DNA from: Acinetobacter kanungonis
GTDB lineage: Bacteria; Pseudomonadota; Gammaproteobacteria; Pseudomonadales; Moraxellaceae
Assembly: GCF_009939195.1 (NCBI RefSeq)
Contig: NZ_JAACKC010000008.1
Location: forward strand, 62,001-126,000
Reading direction: 5' to 3'
Length of the DNA stretch: 64,000 nucleotides
Of this stretch, positions 57,468 through 64,000 are shown one piece after another. Position 1 is the first letter of the stretch. The number at the start of each line of letters is the position of its first letter. Under the pieces are notes generated by a model, which was not told the DNA's origin, did not search any database, and saw only the letters and a list, made by a program, of their open reading frames with translations. The position numbers and the translations under genes are program-made.

Positions 57468-58791
57468 TGGTTTTATCTTCTGGTATTGAGCGGGAGTAAT
57501 CCGCTTCGTTTTCGATTTTATATTTTTCTTCTAACACATTACTGAAAATACTTTCAATCATCCAGACCCGATATAAGCTATTAAATGTGTAGCTTTGACC
57601 ATCGATGCGTAATTCCAGTACAGGAAAGTCCGGTTGTGACTTCATTTCACACAGCACATCATTTTCTTTGAGCTGAGCCTGAATGTCTTCTTGCTTCACC
57701 TCTTGCAGTTCTAAGCTCAACTCGCGTTGTAACTCCTGATAGTGCGCCTTAAAGGACAGATCCTTGCCTTGGGTCCACACTGCCTGCAAAATGCGGTGCA
57801 TCGCTTCAATACGCTGCTCTTCGGGCACACTATAATACAGCTGTGCCATGGCATAGGTGGCTTCTTTGGTTGGACGACAGAATGGGGTGAATACCACTTC
57901 GGTACGTTTGGATAAACGGGTTGCCAGACTCCAGTCAAACCAGTCCCGTCCATGATAACTGAGCGGATAAACCGTTAACTGAATATTATAATAAGCCGCC
58001 AATTCTTCTTTAATATACGCCAAGAGTAGCCATGAAATCGGGTCTTCTAGCGCAATATACAAATCCAGCTCTGGATCAAGCGCCTGAATTTCATTGAGTT
58101 CTTCTGCATCACTGATTAAATGCTCACGCCATTCAATATGATTAATCAGGAAGATCGGATTGCCCGTCAGTAATTTTTGTCGCTTTAAACGGCGAGTCAA
58201 GCGTAACAGATCATCCACCGCATGATATTTACGGTCAGAAAATTCAAAATAACTCGCCAGCACCGCATCATCATTAAACACCCGTTCTGGAAAGTGCTGT
58301 TCCTGATGATGTTTGCTCGCCATGGCATATAAAGTGCGCAATTTGCCATACTGCTTCTGCCACAGCATATGAAATACATCTTCCAGCAGATACAGGAAGT
58401 CCTGCCCTTGCAGCGGGGTATTTCTTAGAATGGTTTCCGCCTGTGCAATCGCGTCTTGAGGTGGCTGTTCAGGCGTTTCATGGAAACTGAAACGATGCTG
58501 CTTGGATAAAATTTGTGCATCATTCAGGCAATAGTGTTGCCATTCCTGCGCAGACATATGATTCGGCGGTGCGGGTGTTTGACTGGAAATAATGACTTTT
58601 AAGGGTTTGAGTTCATCGCTCAGAATTTCTTCCAATTGCGGCAACTGCTGCACGGCCAGATAACTGTAGACATCATCCAAACGTAGATGAATATTCAGTC
58701 CATGCTCCGTAGGCAATACCTCTTGACGAGTTGGTTTCTGATAAAACCATCTCGATCGGATCGGATCGAACCAACGGCGTAACAGTGACAT
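57448..58791 (-). CDS. Large protein with two DsbA/HCCA-isomerase-like thioredoxin-fold domains
   Basis: A 447-residue protein without signal peptide. Two related halves are visible: GLNIHLRLDDVYSYLAVQQLPQL near residue 29 and LDLYIALEDPISWLLLAYIKEEL near 245. Each resembles the strand-turn-helix opening of 2-hydroxychromene-2-carboxylate isomerase/DsbA-like domains. No CxxC is present, so it is not a disulfide oxidant. A glutathione- or CoA-dependent role is possible but unproven. The ATG at 58791 has GAGG upstream. It forms a small operon with the chorismate mutase. Confidence 0.65.
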   Translation of the reverse strand: MSLLRRWFDPIRSRWFYQKPTRQEVLPTEHGLNIHLRLDDVYSYLAVQQLPQLEEILSDELKPLKVIISSQTPAPPNHMSAQEWQHYCLNDAQILSKQHRFSFHETPEQPPQDAIAQAETILRNTPLQGQDFLYLLEDVFHMLWQKQYGKLRTLYAMASKHHQEQHFPERVFNDDAVLASYFEFSDRKYHAVDDLLRLTRRLKRQKLLTGNPIFLINHIEWREHLISDAEELNEIQALDPELDLYIALEDPISWLLLAYIKEELAAYYNIQLTVYPLSYHGRDWFDWSLATRLSKRTEVVFTPFCRPTKEATYAMAQLYYSVPEEQRIEAMHRILQAVWTQGKDLSFKAHYQELQRELSLELQEVKQEDIQAQLKENDVLCEMKSQPDFPVLELRIDGQSYTFNSLYRVWMIESIFSNVLEEKYKIENEADYSRSIPEDKTNAEREM

Positions 58792-58941
58792 GAGTTGCCT
58801 CTAATCTAGCAATAGCGAGTGAAAGTGTTTCCAGTTCGCAGAAAAATAACCAGTGTGGTGAACAGAAAGTCTTAAAATACAATAAGTCTCGGACAAAACG
58901 TAGCACAATTCAAGCCTAAATGTTCAACCCTTCCCGATCAA

Positions 58942-60627
58942 CTACAGTTCCAGATTTAAATCGGTCACTGCACCCTTTTCCGCCCCAGTGGTGAGTTTAG
59001 CAAACTTCGCCAGTGCACCGTGGGTATAATTCGGTTTTGGCTTGACCCAACGGTTTTGCCGTGCGGCAATTTCCTGCGCTGAAACATGCCAAGTCATCTC
59101 TCGGGTTTCCGCATTAATTGAAATCCGGTCTCCATTTTGCACCAAACCAATTGGGCCGCCCTCATAAGCTTCTGGTGTGACATGACCAATTACGAAGCCA
59201 TGACTGCCCCCAGAAAAGCGTCCATCGGTAATCAATGCCACTGAACTGCCCAAGCCTTTGCCAATAATGGCTGAGGTCGGTTTTAGCATCTCGGGCATGC
59301 CCGGTCCACCTTTAGGGCCTACCCCACGAATCACCACCACGTCTCCCGCTTGGACTTCCCCTTCCAAGATTCCACGCATGGCACTGATTTCACCTTCAAA
59401 CACCCGTGCGGGACCTTCAAAATACAGCCCTTCTTTACCGGTAATTTTGGCAACGGCACCTGTTGGCGACAAATTGCCTTTCAGAATCACCAAATGCGAG
59501 TCATTTTTAATCGGGGCATCAAAAGGCAGAATGATCTGCTGACCTGCTGGATAATCCTCAACCTCCGCCAGATTTTCCGCCAAGGTTTTACCCGTCACGG
59601 TTAAACAGCTGCCATCCAGCATGCCAGCATCTAGCATTCGCTTCATCAGTGGTTGAATGCCGCCAATCGCGATCAGCTCAGACATCAGGTATTTACCCGA
59701 AGGACGGACATCCGCCACCACAGGAATCTCTGCACCAATCCGCACAAAATCATCCAGACTCAGCTCGACACCCGCGGTATGTGCCATGGCAATTAAATGC
59801 AGCACGCCATTGGTTGAACCACCCAAAGCAATCAAGACCTTAATCGAATTTTCAAACGCAGCTTTGGTCATGATGTCCCGCGGCTTAATGTCCAGCCTGA
59901 GCAGATTCATGATGGCTTCGCCTGCACGCAAACAATCCTGCTGCTTGTCAGTGGAAACTGCTTCTTGGGCCGATGAACCCGGCAAACTCATGCCCAAGGC
60001 TTCAATCGCCGATGCCATGGAATTGGCGGTATACATGCCGCCACAAGACCCCGGTCCCGGCAATGCCACCTCTTCAATCTGTTTCACCTGAATGGCATTG
60101 ATTTCACCTTTGGCATGCTGACCCACCGCCTCAAACACCGAGATCATATCGGTATGTCCTGCACCGGGTTGAATGGTACCACCATAAATAAAGATCGCAG
60201 GTCGGTTTAAACGTGCCATGCCCATAATGCAGCCCGGCATGTTTTTATCACAACCACCAATCGCAATGACCGCATCATAGGCTTGGCAGCCCATCACCGT
60301 TTCAATGGAATCCGCAATAATTTCCCGTGAGAGCAGGGAGTATTTCATGCCCTCCGTACCATTGGAAATGCCATCAGAAATGGTGATGGTATTAAAAATA
60401 ATGCCTTTACCGCCTGCGGTATTCACGCCAGATTCGACTTCCCTTGCCAAAGCATCAATGTGCATATTACATGGTGTGACATTGGCCCAAGTGGATGCGA
60501 TGCCGACAAAGGGACGTTCAAAATCGGCATCCTGAAAGCCTGTGGCACGCATCATGGAACGTGCAGGTGCATTTTCAATCCCTGCATAAACGGGCGCTGA
60601 ATGTTCGCGGATATTGTCTTTGCTCAT
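58942..60627 (-). CDS. Dihydroxy-acid dehydratase, [2Fe-2S]-type paralogue
   Basis: Dehydrates 2,3-dihydroxy-isovalerate and -methylvalerate in branched-chain amino acid synthesis. It has 561 residues from ATG 60627, preceded by AAGGA. Three ligand cysteines are visible at 53 (NVTPCNM), 126 ([10 protein letters not shown]) and 195 (GPGSCGG), the pattern of plant and mycobacterial [2Fe-2S] DHADs. [25 protein letters not shown] and [16 protein letters not shown] segments support the DHAD assignment over sugar-acid dehydratases. A second DHAD lies 435 bp upstream in the same orientation. Confidence 0.87.
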   Translation of the reverse strand: MSKDNIREHSAPVYAGIENAPARSMMRATGFQDADFERPFVGIASTWANVTPCNMHIDALAREVESGVNTAGGKGIIFNTITISDGISNGTEGMKYSLLSREIIADSIETVMGCQAYDAVIAIGGCDKNMPGCIMGMARLNRPAIFIYGGTIQPGAGHTDMISVFEAVGQHAKGEINAIQVKQIEEVALPGPGSCGGMYTANSMASAIEALGMSLPGSSAQEAVSTDKQQDCLRAGEAIMNLLRLDIKPRDIMTKAAFENSIKVLIALGGSTNGVLHLIAMAHTAGVELSLDDFVRIGAEIPVVADVRPSGKYLMSELIAIGGIQPLMKRMLDAGMLDGSCLTVTGKTLAENLAEVEDYPAGQQIILPFDAPIKNDSHLVILKGNLSPTGAVAKITGKEGLYFEGPARVFEGEISAMRGILEGEVQAGDVVVIRGVGPKGGPGMPEMLKPTSAIIGKGLGSSVALITDGRFSGGSHGFVIGHVTPEAYEGGPIGLVQNGDRISINAETREMTWHVSAQEIAARQNRWVKPKPNYTHGALAKFAKLTTGAEKGAVTDLNLEL

Positions 60628-60908
60628 TGTATTTGTCCTTGGCACGCTGTGTTTTGCACTACAGTCTTGGCAATTTTTTCTATTTTTAGTGTATAGAAAG
60701 TAAGCGATACATGAAAGTACAATGAGGCTTTCAAGTCAATAACCGCTAATCTCTTAATAGTCTTAACATTTTCATCCTGAATATATCCTGTTGTTGGATA
60801 CACGAAAACGTCATCCACAACCTGCATAGTCTATGAAATAGAATGTTTCTCAATACACTCTTTTAGCTGCGGAAAATAAACAGGTTTTGCGGATGACCAA
60901 TGGTTTTG

Positions 60909-60934
60909 CCTACTTTTGCTGAAACAAAAGTAGG
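60909..60934. repeat. 10-bp-stem palindrome, possible dispersed repeat
   Basis: CCTACTTTTG (60909-60918) and CAAAAGTAGG (60925-60934) form a perfect stem with CTGAAA loop, in the 435-bp gap between the two dehydratase genes. I recall similar CCTACTTTTG/CAAAAGTAGG palindromes scattered in Acinetobacter intergenic regions, but only this copy is in the window. Apart from this, the gap holds the first dehydratase's promoter region and the ilvD terminator. Confidence 0.45.
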
Positions 60935-61009
60935 TCGAACCGAAGGTGATAAATGGTAATTTAAGCAACGCCTTTAAGACAGCATCGTGCTGAATAGAGA
61001 ACCTTTAAA

Positions 61010-61037
61010 TAAAAAAAGCACCCCTAATGGAGTGCTC
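61010..61037 (-). terminator. Terminator after ilvD
   Basis: On the minus strand AGCACTCC-ATTA-GGGGTGCT forms an 8-bp stem with one U-G wobble, followed by T7. It lies 26 bp beyond the ilvD stop. Confidence 0.82.
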
Positions 61038-61062
61038 TTTTAATCTGTAATAGCATTACAAA

Positions 61063-62892
61063 TTAAATTTCACGTACCGCACCTTTAGAAGCACTGGTGG
61101 TATGCATGGCATATGCCTTTAATGCTTTCGATACTTTACGTGCACGTGGTTCAGCAGGCTGCCAGCCTTTGGCTTCTTGAGCTTCACGGCGTGCTGCCAT
61201 CGTCGCTTCATCCACGGCTAAGTGAATAGTCCGGTTTGGAATATCAATTTCGATACGATCGCCATCTTCTACCAAACCAATCGCACCACCTTCCGCTGCT
61301 TCAGGCGAAACGTGACCAATCGAAAGACCAGATGATCCACCAGAGAAACGACCATCGGTGAGCAAGGCACAATCTTTACCCAAACCTTTCGATTTTAAAT
61401 AACTGGTTGGATACAACATTTCTTGCATGCCTGGACCACCACGTGGACCTTCGTAACGAATCACCACCACATCGCCAGCGGTAATTTTGCCACCCAAAAT
61501 TGCGTCTACCGCAGCATCTTGGCTTTCAAACACACGGGCTGTGCCGTTGAATTTCAAGATGGAATCATCCACCCCTGCCGTTTTCACAATACAACCATCC
61601 AGTGCGATGTTGCCGTAAAGCACAGCTAAACCACCATCTTGAGAGAAAGCATGTTCAACATTACGAATCACACCATTGTTACGGTCGCCATCCAAACGTG
61701 AGTAATAACGATCTTGCGAGAATGCAGTTTGAGTCGGTACGCCACCCGGTGCTGAACGGAAGAACTGATACACCTCTTCGTCTTCAGTACGGATGATGTC
61801 CCATTTGTCCAAGGCATCTTTTAATGTTTTTTCATGTACGGTCGGTACAGACGTGTCTAACAAACCTGCACGATCCAATTCGCCCAAGATTGACATGATG
61901 CCACCCGCACGGTGAACATCTTCCATATGCACGTCTTGTTTGGCTGGGGCAACTTTACACAACACAGGCACTTTACGAGACAAACGATCGATATCGGTCA
62001 TGGTAAAGTCAACTTCAGCTTCATTTGCTGCTGCCAACAAATGTAAAACGGTATTGGTTGAACCACCCATGGAAATATCAAGGGTCATGGCATTTTCAAA
62101 GGCTGCTTTCGTGGCAATTGAACGTGGTAACAAGCTGTAATCGTTTTGTTCGTAATGGCGCTTGGTAATTTCAACGATCAATTGACCTGCTTTTTCGAAT
62201 AATTTTTTACGATTCGCATGGGTCGCCAAAGTTGAACCATTACCTGGAAGGGATAGCCCCAACGCTTCGGTTAAACAGTTCATTGAGTTTGCCGTGAACA
62301 TGCCTGAACATGAACCACAGGTCGGACATGCTGAACGTTCGTATGCAGCCACTTCTTCATCAGTGAAGCTGTCATCTGCCGCTACGATCATGGCATCAAC
62401 CAAATCAATCGCATGTTCATTGCCACGGATTTTCACTTTACCCGCTTCCATCGGTCCACCAGACACAAACACCACTGGAATATTCAAGCGCATAGACGCC
62501 ATCAACATCCCCGGGGTAATTTTGTCACAGTTTGAAATACAGACCATGGCATCGGCACAGTGTGCATTGACCATGTATTCCACAGAGTCCGCAATCAAAT
62601 CACGTGATGGCAATGAATACAGCATGCCGTCATGCCCCATCGCAATCCCGTCATCCACGGCAATGGTATTGAATTCTTTGGCTACACCACCAGCAACTTC
62701 AATTTCGCGCGCAACCAGTTGCCCTAAATCTTTAAGATGCACATGGCCCGGAACAAACTGGGTAAACGAGTTGACCACCGCAATAATCGGCTTGCCAAAA
62801 TCTTCATCTTTCATACCGGTTGCACGCCATAAACCACGTGCGCCAGCCATATTTCTTCCATGTGTTGATGTTTTTGAACGATAATCAGGCAT
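61063..62892 (-). CDS. ilvD: Dihydroxy-acid dehydratase IlvD (E. coli type, [4Fe-4S])
   Basis: The housekeeping enzyme of valine, leucine and isoleucine synthesis, 609 residues from ATG 62892 ([17 protein letters not shown]), near-identical in layout to E. coli IlvD. At the position of the paralogue's first cluster cysteine it has His50 (VPGHVHL), with Cys122 (SNCDKITPG) and the [11 protein letters not shown] cluster at 189-195, the pattern of oxygen-labile [4Fe-4S] enzymes. [33 protein letters not shown] closes the active site. It is separate from the shorter paralogue, which lies downstream of its terminator. Confidence 0.97.
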   Translation of the reverse strand: MPDYRSKTSTHGRNMAGARGLWRATGMKDEDFGKPIIAVVNSFTQFVPGHVHLKDLGQLVAREIEVAGGVAKEFNTIAVDDGIAMGHDGMLYSLPSRDLIADSVEYMVNAHCADAMVCISNCDKITPGMLMASMRLNIPVVFVSGGPMEAGKVKIRGNEHAIDLVDAMIVAADDSFTDEEVAAYERSACPTCGSCSGMFTANSMNCLTEALGLSLPGNGSTLATHANRKKLFEKAGQLIVEITKRHYEQNDYSLLPRSIATKAAFENAMTLDISMGGSTNTVLHLLAAANEAEVDFTMTDIDRLSRKVPVLCKVAPAKQDVHMEDVHRAGGIMSILGELDRAGLLDTSVPTVHEKTLKDALDKWDIIRTEDEEVYQFFRSAPGGVPTQTAFSQDRYYSRLDGDRNNGVIRNVEHAFSQDGGLAVLYGNIALDGCIVKTAGVDDSILKFNGTARVFESQDAAVDAILGGKITAGDVVVIRYEGPRGGPGMQEMLYPTSYLKSKGLGKDCALLTDGRFSGGSSGLSIGHVSPEAAEGGAIGLVEDGDRIEIDIPNRTIHLAVDEATMAARREAQEAKGWQPAEPRARKVSKALKAYAMHTTSASKGAVREI

Positions 62893-63312
62893 GTGTGCTT
62901 CCAACAAAGTTTGTGCTTGATATGAATCTGCGATTCACTCTGGCTAAATAAGACTGATAGATCATCTTGAATCAGTCGAAATATAGGCAACATCATACTA
63001 CAGCGAAGTGTTTAACAGACAACCAGCATTCAACTTTCCTGCATTCCAACAACGCAGGCTATATTCCGACACATGATCTTAAAGAAAATTTGAATAAAGC
63101 TACTATAAACCGAACACAGCCGATTAAATACAAAACTTTCATGAATATTTTTTTAATTTTGCATAACTAAAAGTTAATAAATAATCCATCCAACGCGACA
63201 GCATCAGTCTGATCTCACTCACATCGGCCTGAATATCAGTACAACAGCCATAGATTCGGCTTGGCGCTGGTTTTGGCATATAATAGCCGCAAGTTTCTAT
63301 GGAATTTGATGT
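62893..63312. other. 420-bp intergenic region between ilvD and fmt
   Basis: No open frame with a convincing ribosome site is visible. The ilvD side is unremarkable and the middle is A+T-rich. The fmt side has a TATAAT box at 63279. I see no leader peptide rich in Ile, Val or Leu that would suggest ilv attenuation. Confidence 0.5.
63255..63284 (+). promoter_or_regulatory. Candidate promoter of fmt
   Basis: A perfect TATAAT (63279-63284) lies about 29 bp before the GTG start. The -35 region (TTCGGC, 18 bp upstream) is weak. A GC-rich segment follows the -10 box. Confidence 0.4.
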
Positions 63313-64000
63313 GTGAAAATCATCTTTGCAGGTACACCTGAATTTGCTGCTTGTGCTTTGGCTGCATTACTGAGAACAGAACATGAAATTGTTGCGGTAT
63401 ACACCCAACCCGACCGTAAAGCAGGTCGTGGACAAAAGCTCACAGCATCTGCGGTGAAACAGTTGGCGCTGGAACATGATTTACCTGTCTATCAACCTTT
63501 GCACTTCAAATCATCCACTGAAGAAGGCTTAGCGGCTCAACAACAATTAAAAGAATTAAATGCAGATGTGATGGTCGTCGCGGCTTATGGTCTGATCTTG
63601 CCACAAGTGGTGCTCGATACGCCGAAATATGGCTGCCTGAATATTCATGGTTCACTGTTACCTCGCTGGCGCGGTGCCGCACCGATTCAGCGTGCAATTG
63701 CCACAGGCGATGCCGAAACGGGCGTGACCATCATGAAAATGGCGGCTGGCTTAGATACCGGCGACATGATGTACAAAACCTACTGCCCAATCGAAGCCAC
63801 CGATACCTCTGCAACACTACATGACAAACTGGCGCTACAAGGTGCAGAAGCCATTGTTGCAGTCTTAGAAACTGAACAAAAGTTACAACACTATTTAGCC
63901 GAGCGCGAAGTGCAAGATGAAGCCTTAACGGTATATGCACATAAGCTGAGCAAAGCAGAAGCGCAGATTGACTGGTCGCAAGATGCGGTCAGCATTGACC
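63313..64000 (+). CDS. fmt: Methionyl-tRNA formyltransferase, 5' part
   Basis: Formylates initiator Met-tRNA. GTG at 63313 with GGAA upstream opens the frame; 229 codons are visible and the gene continues past the window. The N-terminal formyltransferase domain has [35 protein letters not shown] and [20 protein letters not shown] (catalytic His and folate-binding loop), then [16 protein letters not shown]. Confidence 0.96.
   Translation, partial: MKIIFAGTPEFAACALAALLRTEHEIVAVYTQPDRKAGRGQKLTASAVKQLALEHDLPVYQPLHFKSSTEEGLAAQQQLKELNADVMVVAAYGLILPQVVLDTPKYGCLNIHGSLLPRWRGAAPIQRAIATGDAETGVTIMKMAAGLDTGDMMYKTYCPIEATDTSATLHDKLALQGAEAIVAVLETEQKLQHYLAEREVQDEALTVYAHKLSKAEAQIDWSQDAVSID

Noticed and set aside
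1..64000. CRISPR array, tRNA or rRNA genes
   Set aside because: No regularly spaced direct repeats, cloverleaf-like sequences with TTCGA arms or rRNA-like segments were found on reading both strands.

Overview
The window looks like a chromosome segment from an Acinetobacter species, probably not A. baumannii itself. Three things point there: low to moderate G+C; the gene order fkpA-murJ-ampD-nadC / rph / dsbA-ubiG-mupP-yciK; and a Wzx/Wzy capsule (K) locus laid out in Acinetobacter style (wza and wzc facing gna, wzx, wzy, glycosyltransferases, itrA, galU, ugd, gpi, galE, with pgm on the far side). No tRNA, rRNA, insertion sequence, phage or CRISPR array is visible.

Layout. 1-1.6 kb: 5' part of gdhA (minus strand) divergent from an Lrp-family regulator, with a strongly structured gdhA leader. 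1.9-5.4 kb: a riboflavin/housekeeping operon (ribB-like fusion, ribH, nusB, thiL, pgpA). 5.4-10 kb: glmU, glmS and a phosphohexomutase (pgm), supplying UDP-GlcNAc and hexose phosphates. 10.1-27.6 kb: the capsule locus. Central sugar-nucleotide genes (galE, gpi, ugd, galU) and the initiating transferase itrA come first. A strikingly A+T-rich core follows, with five glycosyltransferases, Wzy and Wzx, then gna and the divergent export pair wza-wzc.

27.8-42.7 kb: two periplasmic FKBP isomerases, murJ, ampD, nadC, an LtaS-like phosphoglycerol transferase, rph, a FabR-like regulator, dsbA, ubiG-mupP-yciK, tandem RcnB-like secreted proteins and argA. 43.1-47.9 kb: an alkanesulfonate utilisation operon (two SsuA-type lipoproteins, ssuD, ssuC, ssuB). 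48.2-50.8 kb: a RutR-like regulator, a nucleosidase and a TehA-type transporter. 50.9-55.8 kb: ribF-ileS-lspA-fkpB. 55.9-58.8 kb: an acyltransferase-like membrane protein, a chorismate mutase and a duplicated DsbA/HCCA-like protein. 58.9-62.9 kb: two dihydroxy-acid dehydratases of different iron-sulfur classes. The 5' part of fmt closes the window.

The most unusual feature is the capsule export module. Wzc has lost the Walker A lysine, the Walker B aspartate and the C-terminal tyrosine cluster of bacterial tyrosine kinases. The wzb phosphatase gene that normally lies between wza and wzc is absent, leaving 131 bp of A+T-rich spacer. Kinase and phosphatase appear to have been lost together, which suggests capsule or exopolysaccharide export without the usual phosphorylation cycle. 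In addition, the Ugd-family protein lacks the catalytic cysteine of UDP-sugar dehydrogenases, and wzy carries an octamer A-tract repeat that could slip. All assignments come from reading the sequence and from knowledge of the families; no database search was run.
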